NCBI GenBank assembly: GCA_036272595.1
Contig: DATAYM010000024.1
Location: 62,001 to 126,000 of the forward strand
DNA length: 64,000 nucleotides
Origin: Poindextera sp036272595
GTDB lineage: Bacteria > Pseudomonadota > Alphaproteobacteria > Caulobacterales > Caulobacteraceae
Direction: 5' to 3'
Shown here in pieces: positions 10,974-19,996 of the stretch; the first letter of the stretch is position 1, and each line of letters starts with the position of its first letter. The notes under the pieces were generated by a model, which was not told where the DNA came from, did not search any database, and saw only the letters and a program-made list of their open reading frames with translations. The translations under genes and the position numbers were made by a program.

Positions 10974-11061
10974 GGAAGCTCCTTGAGCTGGCCGGCGTAT
11001 TGCGCCTTGAGGTTTGCGATCCGATATCGACCTTATAAGGGCAAGCGGGAGGCGGGCGGAA

Positions 11062-11805
11062 ATGCAGCAGAGAAACGCCACCGTCGCGGTGGTGGGGGCC
11101 GGCGACTACATCGGCTCGGCCATCGCCGAACGGTTCGCGGCCGAGGGCTATGCGGTGTTCGCCGGCCGCCGCAACGGCGATCAGCTGGCGCCGCTGAAGG
11201 CCAGGATCGAGGCCGCCGGCGGCCGCTGCGAGGCCCGCACCCTCGACGCCCGCTCCGAGGAGGCGGTCACCGGCTTCCTGGCCGAGGCCGACGCGCATGC
11301 GCCGCTGGAGGTCTGCATCTTCAACGTCGGCGCCAACGTCAACTTTCCGATCACCGAGACCACCGAGCGGGTGTTCCGCAAGGTCTGGGAGATGGCCTGC
11401 TACGCCGGGTTCCTGACCGGGCGCGAGGCGGCCAGGCTGATGCTGGCGCGCGGGCAGGGCTCGATCTTCTTCACCGGCGCCACAGCCTCCATGCGTGGCG
11501 GCAAGGGCTACGCCGCCTTCGCCGCCGCCAAGTTCGGCCTGCGCGCCGTCGCCCAGTCGATGGCCCGCGAACTGGGGCCGCGGAACATCCACGTCGCCCA
11601 CCTGGTCATCGATTCCGGGGTCGACACCGCCTTCGTGCGCGGCCGCATCGCCGCCGCCCAGGGCCAGGAGGCGGCCGAAAACATCGAGCCTGGCCGGCTG
11701 ATGGAGCCGAGCTCCATCGCCGAGGCCTATTGGACCCTGCACCAGCAGACGCGCGACGGCTGGACCCAGGAACTGGACCTGCGCCCCTATGCGGAGACCT
11801 GGTGA
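11062..11805 (+). CDS. Atypical short-chain dehydrogenase/reductase (catalytic Tyr replaced by Phe)
   Basis: 247 residues from the ATG at 11062. The N-terminal nucleotide-binding motif is GAGDYIGSAIA and a structural Asn lies in IFNVGANVNF. The position of the usual YxxxK motif reads FAAAK (in GYAAFAAAKFG), so Lys is present but the catalytic Tyr is Phe. The usual catalytic Ser region reads FFTGATASMRGG. The C-terminal part, SMARELGPRNIHVAHLVID, is typical of a subgroup of proteobacterial SDRs. Activity as a classical oxidoreductase is therefore uncertain. Its TGA overlaps the ATG of the next gene (TGATG), indicating translational coupling. Confidence 0.88.
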   Translation: MQQRNATVAVVGAGDYIGSAIAERFAAEGYAVFAGRRNGDQLAPLKARIEAAGGRCEARTLDARSEEAVTGFLAEADAHAPLEVCIFNVGANVNFPITETTERVFRKVWEMACYAGFLTGREAARLMLARGQGSIFFTGATASMRGGKGYAAFAAAKFGLRAVAQSMARELGPRNIHVAHLVIDSGVDTAFVRGRIAAAQGQEAAENIEPGRLMEPSSIAEAYWTLHQQTRDGWTQELDLRPYAETW

Positions 11806-12416
11806 TGGCCGCCCCGAGCAATGTGCTGTTCTATTTCGACTTCGGCAGCCCGAACGCCTATCTGAGCCACAAGGTGATCCCTGGGATCGAGGCGCGCACC
11901 GGGATAAAATTCAGATACGTGCCGGTGCTGCTCGGCGGCCTCTTCAAGCTCACCGGCAACCGCTCGCCGGCCGAGGCCTTCGCCGGCATCAAGAACAAGC
12001 TGGCCTATGAGGGGCTGGAGACCCAGCGCTTCGTGCGCCGGCATGGCCTGACCGCCTATCGCCCCAACCCGCACTTCCCGGTCAACACGCTGAAGATCAT
12101 GCGGGGCGCGGTCGCCGCCCAGCGCCAGGGCGTGTTCGAGCCCTATGTCGAGGCGGTCTACGGCGCCATGTGGGAGCAGGGCCTGAAGATGGACGATCCG
12201 GAGGTGATCGCCGCCGCCCTCACCGCCGCCGGCCTCGACGCCGCGGCGCTGATGGCCGGGACCGAGGATCCTGAGGTCAAGCAGGCGCTGATGCACAACA
12301 CCAACACAGCCTTCGAGGCCGGCGCCTTCGGCAGCCCCAGCTTCCTGGTCGACGGCGAACTCTATTTCGGCAAGGACCGCCTGCGCGACGTCGAGGAGGC
12401 GATCGCCGGCAACTAG
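11805..12416 (+). CDS. 2-hydroxychromene-2-carboxylate isomerase / DsbA-fold family protein
   Basis: 203 residues. The thioredoxin-fold start LFYFDFGSPNAYLSHKVIP, with Ser in place of the DsbA CXXC, and the segment FGSPSFLVDGELYFGKDRL near the end match HCCA isomerase/kappa-class GST-like proteins. Such enzymes use glutathione to isomerise 2-hydroxychromene-2-carboxylate in naphthalene breakdown, though many homologues serve other roles. It is translationally coupled to the SDR. A degraded copy of its bases 12192-12353 lies at 19997-20143, on the far side of the kinase/regulator/autotransporter module. Confidence 0.92.
   Translation: MAAPSNVLFYFDFGSPNAYLSHKVIPGIEARTGIKFRYVPVLLGGLFKLTGNRSPAEAFAGIKNKLAYEGLETQRFVRRHGLTAYRPNPHFPVNTLKIMRGAVAAQRQGVFEPYVEAVYGAMWEQGLKMDDPEVIAAALTAAGLDAAALMAGTEDPEVKQALMHNTNTAFEAGAFGSPSFLVDGELYFGKDRLRDVEEAIAGN
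12192..12353 (+). repeat. Upstream copy of the duplicated isomerase segment
   Basis: This part of the intact isomerase gene is repeated in direct orientation at 19997-20143. The two copies are nearly identical over GATCCGGAGGTGATCGCC and over the segment encoding GTEDPEVKQAL, and differ by a 9-bp deletion, several substitutions and small indels in the downstream copy. Confidence 0.85.
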
Positions 12417-12488
12417 GCTGGCCGCCGCGCCGTTTGCCTGCGAGTATTCCGCCCAGCCTGCTAGGTCGCGCTCTTGGTGCGGACGGGG

Positions 12489-14252
12489 ATGGTCAAGTCG
12501 GTCGAAAGCGCGCAGCGGGCCTCTTGGGGTGACCAGGTCGCCGGCGAGCGCGTCAAGGGGCTCTACAGGAGCGCCCCCGTCGGCGTGCTCAGCGCGTTGT
12601 TCGGGGTTGGCCTCCTTTGCTGGGTGCTCATCCATTCCGACCCCTCGCTCACCGCCCGCGTGCTCTGGTGGCTCGCGGCGACAACCGCGATCGCGCTTGG
12701 CCAGTTGATCCTGTGCCAAGTCTATTGGCGCAAGAGTCCTGCGGATGCGAACTGGCGGCTCTGGGCGGTGCTGTTCAGCGTCACCTGCTTCGTCGAAGGC
12801 TGCCGCTTCGGTTACGCCGAGATCTGGCTGGCGAGGCCTGGCAGCCTCATCGAGCAACTGTGGGTGCTGCTTGTCGTCTGCACGGCCATCGCAAGTTCGG
12901 TGTCGTCGCTGGGCAGCTATACCCCAGCGTTTTATGCGCTTCTTGCGCCGGCGACCGTGCCGTTCGCAATCTGGAGCGCCAGCCGAGGCGACCCCATCCA
13001 TTGGGTGCTGAGCATCATGGACGCCGTTCTTGCGATCGCGTTGGCGTTGCTTGGCCTTGAGCAGGGACGCTCCCTGGCGGAGGCGCTACGGTTGAAGTTC
13101 GAGAACATTGAACTGGCGCAGAATCTCATCTTTCAGAAGGAGCGCGCCGAAGCCGCGAATTCGGCGAAGACAACCTTTCTTGCGGCGGCCAGTCACGATC
13201 TGCGCCAACCGTTGCATGCGATGGGCCTGTTCCTCGATGCCCTTCAAGGCCGGCGACTGGACGGAACGGCGCGCCGCCTCACCCATCAGATCGGAGAGTC
13301 GCTCCATGCCATGGACGACCTGTTCAACGCCTTGCTCGACATTTCATCGCTCGACGCGGGCGTCACCACCCGCACCGACAAGGTGTTTCCGATCCAGCCG
13401 CTGCTGGAGCGCATCGGGCGGGAGTTTGTCCTTCAAGCCGCAGCCAAGAGCCTGACGCTGACGGTCCAGCCTTGCTCGCTGGCGGTCCGCACGGACCCGA
13501 TCCTTCTTGAGGAGATGCTGCGCAATCTCGTCTCCAATGCGGTTCGGCACACCCAGAACGGGCGAATCCTGGTCGGCTGCCGCCGCGGCGCGCGTCTGAC
13601 GATCGGCGTGTGGGACACCGGACCCGGCATCGCGGCCGAGAACGCGCAAAAGGTGTTCGAAGAGTTCTTCCAGGTCTCCAATCCGGAGCGGGACCGGCGC
13701 AAGGGCCTGGGGTTGGGCCTTGCCATCACCAAGCGGCTGGCCGCGCTTCTCGACTGCCCGATCGAGTTGCGCTCCAGGCCCGGCAAAGGCAGCGCCTTCC
13801 TTGTGCAGGCGCCGATCGCTGCTTTCGAAGAGCAAGAGGCGGCGGTTCAGGCGAACACCGCCCTTGGCGCCGGCGCGGGCCTTGTCCTGGTCGTGGACGA
13901 CGAGATCAGCGTCCGGCAGGCGATGCAAGCCTCGTTGGAGGGCTGGGGCTATCAGGTCGTGGCCGCCGAGACGGCGTCCGAAGCGCTGGAGCGGCTGGAA
14001 GGTCGGCCGCCCAGCCTGATGTTCTGTGACTGGCGTCTGCGCGGCGATGAGACCGGCGACGGTGTCGTCGAGGCGGTCCGCGCCGCCTTCGGCGTGGCCA
14101 TTCCGGCGGTGCTGGTGACCGGCGACACCACGCCGGCCCTGTTGCAGCGGATCAATGAAACGGGGCTGCTGCTTCTCCACAAGCCGGTTGTCGCCGGCAA
14201 GCTCCGGGCGACGACCGCCAATCTCATTCGCCAGGCCGCGGGCGCAGCTTAG
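12489..14252 (+). CDS. Membrane hybrid sensor histidine kinase/response regulator
   Basis: 587 residues from the ATG at 12489 (an in-frame TTG at 12474 is possible). Residues about 20-205 contain about six hydrophobic segments, forming a membrane sensor without a recognisable ligand domain. HisKA follows, with the variant H-box SHDLRQPLHAMG (His 236), then HATPase_c with DTGPGIA and GLGLGLAITKRL, and a C-terminal receiver with VVDDE and the phosphoacceptor in FCDWRLRG (Asp 514). It converges with the response regulator gene, 11 bases apart, and the two probably form a pair. The text looks richer in A/T at third positions than the neighbouring housekeeping genes. The signal sensed is unknown. 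Confidence 0.92.
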   Translation: MVKSVESAQRASWGDQVAGERVKGLYRSAPVGVLSALFGVGLLCWVLIHSDPSLTARVLWWLAATTAIALGQLILCQVYWRKSPADANWRLWAVLFSVTCFVEGCRFGYAEIWLARPGSLIEQLWVLLVVCTAIASSVSSLGSYTPAFYALLAPATVPFAIWSASRGDPIHWVLSIMDAVLAIALALLGLEQGRSLAEALRLKFENIELAQNLIFQKERAEAANSAKTTFLAAASHDLRQPLHAMGLFLDALQGRRLDGTARRLTHQIGESLHAMDDLFNALLDISSLDAGVTTRTDKVFPIQPLLERIGREFVLQAAAKSLTLTVQPCSLAVRTDPILLEEMLRNLVSNAVRHTQNGRILVGCRRGARLTIGVWDTGPGIAAENAQKVFEEFFQVSNPERDRRKGLGLGLAITKRLAALLDCPIELRSRPGKGSAFLVQAPIAAFEEQEAAVQANTALGAGAGLVLVVDDEISVRQAMQASLEGWGYQVVAAETASEALERLEGRPPSLMFCDWRLRGDETGDGVVEAVRAAFGVAIPAVLVTGDTTPALLQRINETGLLLLHKPVVAGKLRATTANLIRQAAGAA

Positions 14253-14263
14253 ACGCGGCGGGC

Positions 14264-14890
14264 TCAGACCAGTCCGCGCGCCCGGGCCTCGCCGACGGCG
14301 TCAGTGCGATTGGCGGCGCCAAGGCAGCGGAGAACGGCGGTCACGTGAGCCTTGACCGTTTTTTCCGAGATGCCGAGACGGCGGCCGACGGCCTTGTTGG
14401 AGAGGCCAAGGGCCATGCCGTTGAGCACATCGCTTTGTCGTGTCGTCAGGCCGGCGTTGGCGCCGGCGCGGCTGTCACGGCGAGCCGGTCCGCCTTCCCG
14501 CAGCAACAGGGCCGGCACGAAGGCTTCGCCGCTGAGCACGAGCGTCAGCGCCGCCCGCAGCGTGCCGGCGTTGGCCGTCTTGGGGACATAGCCGAGCGCG
14601 CCTCGCTCGAACGCCTGGCGCGCCTTGCCCGGGTCGTCCGAGGCGGTGAGCACGACGATCGGAACGTCGGGACGCCGTCGCGCGAACTCCTCGATAGCGT
14701 CCATGCCGCCGACGCCGGGCATCGCCAGGTCAAGAAACACCGCGTCGAGGTCCGGGTGGTTCACGGCAAGCAGCAGTCCCGACTCGGCGTCTTCCGCCTC
14801 GAGGACGACGGTTTGCCGATCATCGTGCGCCAGCAACGCGGCGATGCCTTGGCGCACGATCGCCTGGTCATCAACGACCAGCAGCTTCAT
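14264..14890 (-). CDS. LuxR/NarL-family response regulator
   Basis: 208 residues. The receiver domain carries VVDDQ near the start and the phosphoacceptor Asp 54 in FLDLAMPG. A C-terminal LuxR-type helix-turn-helix spans about residues 145-197, with LTTRQSDVLNGMALGLSNK and GISEKTVKAHV. It would act as a DNA-binding output for the adjoining hybrid kinase. It is transcribed away from the autotransporter gene, and the 157-base gap between the two starts carries a perfect 12-bp palindrome, so the regulator may control itself and the autotransporter. Confidence 0.93.
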   Translation of the reverse strand: MKLLVVDDQAIVRQGIAALLAHDDRQTVVLEAEDAESGLLLAVNHPDLDAVFLDLAMPGVGGMDAIEEFARRRPDVPIVVLTASDDPGKARQAFERGALGYVPKTANAGTLRAALTLVLSGEAFVPALLLREGGPARRDSRAGANAGLTTRQSDVLNGMALGLSNKAVGRRLGISEKTVKAHVTAVLRCLGAANRTDAVGEARARGLV

Positions 14891-14911
14891 CGGTCCGCGT
14901 CCGTCCAGAGA

Positions 14912-14923
14912 GGTCTTAAGACC
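14912..14923. promoter_or_regulatory. Perfect palindrome in the regulator/autotransporter divergent region
   Basis: GGTCTTAAGACC is a perfect 12-bp palindrome 21 bases upstream of the response regulator start and about 125 bases upstream of the autotransporter start. Related half-site-like text (AGACCTCAGGTCC) follows near 14949-14961. It is a candidate operator for the LuxR-type regulator; this is inference from position and symmetry. Confidence 0.45.
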
Positions 14924-15047
14924 ATGCCGGATTCCGAGACCAGACCCAAGACCTCAGGTCCAATTTAGACGCGAAGCCCGGACTGTTAGGTTTTGCCTCG
15001 GCGCCGGCCGCTCCGGGGGTCGACGCGCGGGGCAGCGCGGTGGGGCG

Positions 15048-18000
15048 ATGACGAACCGGTCTTCAGGCTCGGCGACGGTTTGCCGGACAAGGCGGAATGC
15101 CTTGTTGGCCGCGATTCCGATCGGGCTGCTCGCCGGCCTCATCGGCGCCGGTGCGGCGAGGGCCGATCCCGGCCGCATCTACTGCTTCGTGGCCCAGAAC
15201 GTCTATGAATACAAGGGCGTCACCAACGAGCCCACCGAGGACACGCTGGTCAGCCCGAACGGCTCGTTCACCGACGGGCAGGATTGGGACGGGGCCTATT
15301 CGTCCATCGATCCCAATTCCGGCGTCTGCCTCGGCAAGCTGCCGCCCGGTCCCAACGACAACCTGGTCATCGGCACGGTCAGCAACGGGACGACGTTTCT
15401 CAGCACGACGGTTGGCGGCGGGGGCGGCGCCTACAACAGTCTGTTCTCCTCGGGCCAACCGCCCGGGTCCGGCGTCACCCTCACCCTCGATACGGATGGC
15501 TCTGCCTTCGCCACCTTCGTCACGGCCGAGGCCGGCGTGGTCAACTTCAATGGGGGCCTGAGCGCCGGCACGGCGATCAACCTCACCAACGTCGATATGC
15601 AGAACCCCGCCCAGTACATGCTGGCGGGCGGAAAATATTCCGCGGCCGGGGCGATCTACATCGAAGGACAAACAACCGTGACGGCGCCGTCGGGCGCCAC
15701 CTTGCAAGCACCCGAGGTGCACATCGACGGCGACCTCGAGCTGGGCGGCAACCTGACCGCCAGCAGTTTCCTCACCGTTGGCGAGGGCAGCGTCGGCACG
15801 CTGAACATCCAGTCGGGCGCAACGGTCAGCAGCGGCAACGGCTTCATCGGCGGCTTCGCGGGCTCCAGCGGCAATGTCACGGTCAACGGATCGTGGAAGA
15901 CGACCGGCCCGCTCTACGATGGCGAGCTCGGCGCCGGCAGCATGACGGTCGGCGCCGGCGGCGTGGTCACCACCGGCGATTTCATGACGGTCAGCGCCGG
16001 CACGGCGAACAGCTTTCTCGACATCACCGACGGCGGCAAGGTCACGGCCAACGCCATCTCGGGATTGCCGACCGATCTGGCGTTCGCGCTGTCCACCGCC
16101 GCCGGCGGCAACGCGACGGTGACGATCGAGGGCGCGGGCTCGATGCTGACCGTCAACGGCGCCTTGAATGTGGGCTATGCCGGCGACGGCGTCATGACCG
16201 TCAGCGACGGCGGCGCGGTCGCGATCAATGGCGCCATCGTCCGGCTTGGCCGCCTCGCCGGCTCGGTCGGCGCCCTCGGGCTGTCCGGCTCCGGCTCCTC
16301 GTTCACGTTCCCGAACGGCTCGATCTTCCAGGTCGGCAATGCCGGGGCGGGCTCGCTGGAGCTGGACCAGGGTTTTACGCTGGATACCGGAACCGCCGAT
16401 GTGACGATCGGCGCTCTGGCCGGCGGATCGGGGACGGCGAGCGTCAAGGACGCCGGAACCAGCTGGACCGCCTCGGGCAACTTCACGATCGGCGACGCGG
16501 GCACAGGCTCGCTGACCGTCAGCGACGGCGGTTCGCTCACCCTCAAGGGCGACGAATTCAACCTCGGCAACGCCGCTGGCGGCAAGGGCACGCTTCAGCT
16601 GTCCGGCGCCGAATCGTCGATCACCTTCCCGTCCATCGGGACGTTCGACATCGGCAATGCCGGCGCCGGCGAGCTCGACCTGAACCAAGGCTTCACTCTC
16701 GACACCGGCGGCGCCGCCATCGACCTGGCGGCGGCGGCAGGCAGCACCGGGAAGGTGACGGTCACGAACGCCGGCACGAGCTGGACGATGGGCGCCGAGC
16801 TCACGGTCGGCGATGGCGGGACGGGCACGCTTACCGTGAGCAACGGCGGCTCGGTGACGTTCAAGGGCGCGCAGCTCGACATCGGCGAACAGAAGGGCGG
16901 CACGGGCCAGATCGTGATCGAGGACGAGGGGTCGGCCTTTTCGTTCGCTTCCGGCCAGACGCTGCGCATCGGCGTCAGCGGCCGCGGCGACATCAGCCTG
17001 GAAAACGGCGTCAAGTTCGACAGCGGAACAGCCGACGTGACGTTCGGGGTCACGGCGAGCGGCTTCGGCAGCAGCCTGGTGAGCGGCGCCGAGTGGGACA
17101 TCGGCGGAACGCTGACGCTGGGCGACCAGGGCATCGGCGGCCTGACGGTCTCGAACGGAGGAACGCTGAAGGTCAGCGGCGACAACGTCTATCTTGGCAG
17201 ATCCGTCGGCGGCTTCGGCATCATCAGTCTCGATGGCTCGGGCTCGACCCTCAATCTCGGCGACGCCGCCCTGCACGTCGGCGAGGTCGGCATGGGCCAG
17301 CTCAATATCCGCAATGGCGCCAGCCTCGATCTGAGCAGCCAGAGTCTGACGCTCGGCAACGCGACGACGGCCAACGGCGCGATCAACATCTTCACCGGCG
17401 GTGAGCTCACCGTCGCCGACCTGACTGTCGGCAATGCGGGCATCGGCGCGCTGGATGTGGGCGACGGCGCCTCGCCCGGGACCATCACCGTCAACGGCAA
17501 GGCCGTGGTGTCCGCCGGAGCGGGCATCGGCTCCGTCTCGATCCAGAGCGCTTCGACGGCCACCTTCAACGGCCCCTTCACCGTGGCGGCTGGACCTGGC
17601 TTGGGGTCCGTTTCGCTGTCCGGCGCCGCGCAAGCCACGTTCGCCGGCGGCGTTACGCTGGCCGCCGGCTCGGGCGTCGGCAGCCTCGGCCTGGAGAGCG
17701 GCAGCCAGGCGACCATCAACGGCGCCCTCGTTTTGGGCGCTTCCGGGGTCGGCGTGGTGACTGTCGAAGGCGGTTCGACGCTGACGGCGAACGGCCCCGT
17801 CAGCGTCGGCCAGAGCGGCGCCGCCTCGCTGACGCTCGACAGCGGCAGCACGATGAACGCCCCGGGTGGGATCACCCTCGATGGGCCGCAATCGACCTTG
17901 ACGATGAAGGGCGGCTCGACGCTCTCTCTCACCGGCGACGGGGACCTGGTGATGGGGTCCGGTCAGGGCGGCGTCGAGACGCTCACCGTAAGCGGAGGCG

Positions 18001-19994
18001 GTCAGCTCAGCATCGATCACTACATTCAGATCGGCACGGGCGACCAGGCGACGATCAACTTCGACAATGCGCAAGTGACCGTGGGCGCGCTCGTCTCGCA
18101 GGACGCCAATTTCTCGGCGCACATCACCAACGGCTCCCAGGTGAACATCACCGGAACCTGCGGCTGCAACGCGCTCCTGCTCCTCGGCGGCTCGATCGAT
18201 CTCGAGGGGTCTTCGACGCTGACCGCGCCCAAGGCGAACATCGGCAGCAACGACTCCATCTCGAGCCTGACGGTCGGCAGCGGCGCGGTCGCTCGTTTCA
18301 CCACCACGCTGGCCCTCCTCTACAACACCGTGATCGACGTCACCGGCGGCGGCGACATCCTGGTGGGCGCTCCGCTGCTCGCCTTGCCGGGGCAGATCGC
18401 CGTCGGGTCCGGCGGCAAGCTGTCGGCCCAGGCGATCTTGGACGCGGGGCCCCCGCCGGTCCTGAAAGGCACGTTGTGGATTCAGCCGGGCGGCCAGGTG
18501 TTCGGGACAATGGTCGTCAACGGCCAGATCATGAACTACGGCCAGCAAACCTCTGGCGACGACCCGGGGACGGTCACCGTGAACGGGTCGTACACGCTTG
18601 GGTCGACGGGCGTCCTGATCATGGAGGTGGGGCCAAGCTCCTACAGCCGGCTCATTGTCAACGGCCCGCTGACGCTGAACGGCGGCACGCTCGAGGTCAC
18701 CAGTTTCGACGGCGCGCCGGTCTTGCCGGGGCAGAAGTACGACTTCATCCAGGCGAGCGACGGGATCACCGGTCAGTTCTCGCAGATCGTCACGCCGAAT
18801 GGATTGACCAGCCTTTCGCCGAGCCTTGTCGGGGATTCCCTCATCTTCACCGCGCAGCACGTCGCTGGATCGTTCGCGGCGGCCGCGCTGACACCGAACC
18901 AGCGCCGCCTGGCCACGGCCGTCGACGGCGCGGCCATGGCCATGCCGCCGGCCTTCATGCCGGTGATCGATAACCTCTCGATGCTGCCGACCAGCGATCT
19001 TCCGGCCGCCTACGACGCCTTGTCGCCAGAAGGACTGGTCGCGGGTGAGAACGCCGCCTTTGCGGCCGAGCACGACTTCGACGCCGCCATCGTCGACGCC
19101 GCGACGCCGGGGGCGGTCGCCGCGGTTCCGATGGCCAGGACGCCCGGCGGCAACACAGTCTGGCTGCAGGGCTTCGGGGCCATCGACCAATACGGCGGTC
19201 TCCCGGCTATCGGCGAGGTCGCGGCGCGCACGTCCGATGAAGGCGTCGCCCTCGGCGTCGACCATCGTTTCGGGCCGGACACGGCTGTCGGCGCGGCGAT
19301 CGGCGCCAGCCAGGTGACATTCGCAGCCCCCGGGCGCGACACCTCCGGCGCCTTCACCGGCTTCCATGCCGCGGTGTTCGGGTCCTGGGTCGGCGGACCG
19401 GTCTACGCCGCCGCACTGGTCAGCTTCGCGGACTTCGAGGGCCGGGACAACCGGCTCGCCCTGGCGCCGAGCCTCGGCGGCGAGTTCAGCAGCCACACGC
19501 ACCTGAACGCGATCGGCGGGCGCTTCGAGTTCGGGGGCCGGTGGAGCGCCGGCGCGATCGAACTCGACCCCTACGCCGCCGTCGAGGGCGACGACCTCAT
19601 GATCGGCGCGTTCCGCGAGCGGGGCGGCTCCCAAGCCCAGCCGCTTTCAATCGCCGGCGACAATCAGAGCGCCGGATCCGCCGTTGCGTCGGTCGGGTTT
19701 CGAGCATCGGCTCACCTGACCGTGGGCCCGGTTCCCCTGGTCCCCAGCCTTGACGTTTCCTATGGCCGCGAACTCATCGATCGTCGTGATCTCGCCGTCT
19801 CGTTCGCCGCCGCTCCGGGCTTCCCATTCAGGGTCGAAGGCGCGACCGCCGGGCGGGACCACGCCCGGCTGGCGTTTGGGGCGACCGCCCAACTCTCCGG
19901 ACGGCTTCAGGCCTATGCCCAGGTCCAGACCGACGAAGCCAGCCGAACGCGCGCGGACATCGGTGCGCAAGGCGGCGTTCTCATCGCCTGGTGA
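15048..19994 (+). CDS. Type V autotransporter with repeat-rich beta-helix passenger
   Basis: 1648 residues from the ATG at 15048. Residues 1-40 form a signal peptide with an Arg-rich start and a probable cleavage after GAARA. The passenger (about 45-1300) is Gly-, Ser- and Thr-rich, with repeats of LTVSNGG/IGNAGAG type like those of T5SS/PEP-CTERM-associated repeat proteins. Residues 383-801 form four tandem super-repeats of 103-106 residues. The C-terminal portion (about 1365-1648), starting GGNTVWLQGFGAID, is an autotransporter beta-barrel ending in an aromatic residue (LIAW), as outer-membrane proteins usually do. It is expected to place the passenger on the cell surface. No protease triad or catalytic motif was recognised, so an adhesin or structural role is more likely. 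It diverges from the response regulator gene. Confidence 0.93.
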   Translation: MTNRSSGSATVCRTRRNALLAAIPIGLLAGLIGAGAARADPGRIYCFVAQNVYEYKGVTNEPTEDTLVSPNGSFTDGQDWDGAYSSIDPNSGVCLGKLPPGPNDNLVIGTVSNGTTFLSTTVGGGGGAYNSLFSSGQPPGSGVTLTLDTDGSAFATFVTAEAGVVNFNGGLSAGTAINLTNVDMQNPAQYMLAGGKYSAAGAIYIEGQTTVTAPSGATLQAPEVHIDGDLELGGNLTASSFLTVGEGSVGTLNIQSGATVSSGNGFIGGFAGSSGNVTVNGSWKTTGPLYDGELGAGSMTVGAGGVVTTGDFMTVSAGTANSFLDITDGGKVTANAISGLPTDLAFALSTAAGGNATVTIEGAGSMLTVNGALNVGYAGDGVMTVSDGGAVAINGAIVRLGRLAGSVGALGLSGSGSSFTFPNGSIFQVGNAGAGSLELDQGFTLDTGTADVTIGALAGGSGTASVKDAGTSWTASGNFTIGDAGTGSLTVSDGGSLTLKGDEFNLGNAAGGKGTLQLSGAESSITFPSIGTFDIGNAGAGELDLNQGFTLDTGGAAIDLAAAAGSTGKVTVTNAGTSWTMGAELTVGDGGTGTLTVSNGGSVTFKGAQLDIGEQKGGTGQIVIEDEGSAFSFASGQTLRIGVSGRGDISLENGVKFDSGTADVTFGVTASGFGSSLVSGAEWDIGGTLTLGDQGIGGLTVSNGGTLKVSGDNVYLGRSVGGFGIISLDGSGSTLNLGDAALHVGEVGMGQLNIRNGASLDLSSQSLTLGNATTANGAINIFTGGELTVADLTVGNAGIGALDVGDGASPGTITVNGKAVVSAGAGIGSVSIQSASTATFNGPFTVAAGPGLGSVSLSGAAQATFAGGVTLAAGSGVGSLGLESGSQATINGALVLGASGVGVVTVEGGSTLTANGPVSVGQSGAASLTLDSGSTMNAPGGITLDGPQSTLTMKGGSTLSLTGDGDLVMGSGQGGVETLTVSGGGQLSIDHYIQIGTGDQATINFDNAQVTVGALVSQDANFSAHITNGSQVNITGTCGCNALLLLGGSIDLEGSSTLTAPKANIGSNDSISSLTVGSGAVARFTTTLALLYNTVIDVTGGGDILVGAPLLALPGQIAVGSGGKLSAQAILDAGPPPVLKGTLWIQPGGQVFGTMVVNGQIMNYGQQTSGDDPGTVTVNGSYTLGSTGVLIMEVGPSSYSRLIVNGPLTLNGGTLEVTSFDGAPVLPGQKYDFIQASDGITGQFSQIVTPNGLTSLSPSLVGDSLIFTAQHVAGSFAAAALTPNQRRLATAVDGAAMAMPPAFMPVIDNLSMLPTSDLPAAYDALSPEGLVAGENAAFAAEHDFDAAIVDAATPGAVAAVPMARTPGGNTVWLQGFGAIDQYGGLPAIGEVAARTSDEGVALGVDHRFGPDTAVGAAIGASQVTFAAPGRDTSGAFTGFHAAVFGSWVGGPVYAAALVSFADFEGRDNRLALAPSLGGEFSSHTHLNAIGGRFEFGGRWSAGAIELDPYAAVEGDDLMIGAFRERGGSQAQPLSIAGDNQSAGSAVASVGFRASAHLTVGPVPLVPSLDVSYGRELIDRRDLAVSFAAAPGFPFRVEGATAGRDHARLAFGATAQLSGRLQAYAQVQTDEASRTRADIGAQGGVLIAW
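16194..17450 (+). repeat. Four tandem 103-106-codon super-repeats in the autotransporter passenger
   Basis: The units start at 16194, 16512, 16830 and 17142 and each opens with (L/M)TVS(D/N)GG. Units 1 and 2 are most alike: both have 106 residues and share NAGAG, the GFTLDTG segment and AGTSWT at matching positions. Units 3 and 4 have diverged (104 and 103 residues). The gradient suggests recent duplication at the front of an older array. Confidence 0.85.
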
Positions 19995-19996
19995 GA

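Noticed and set aside
14625..15047. Upstream extension of the autotransporter frame
   Set aside because: It runs antisense through the response regulator gene; the signal peptide at 15048 fixes the start.
16194..17450. Tandem repeats as a possible CRISPR array
   Set aside because: The units are about 310 bp, in frame, protein-coding and without spacer/repeat alternation.
15063..19634. A 1523-codon open frame antisense to the autotransporter
   Set aside because: It mirrors the Gly/Ser/Thr-rich passenger codons in high-GC DNA, has a composition rich in Arg, Ala and Gly with no recognisable domains, and the plus-strand frame has a signal peptide, ordered repeats and a beta-barrel.
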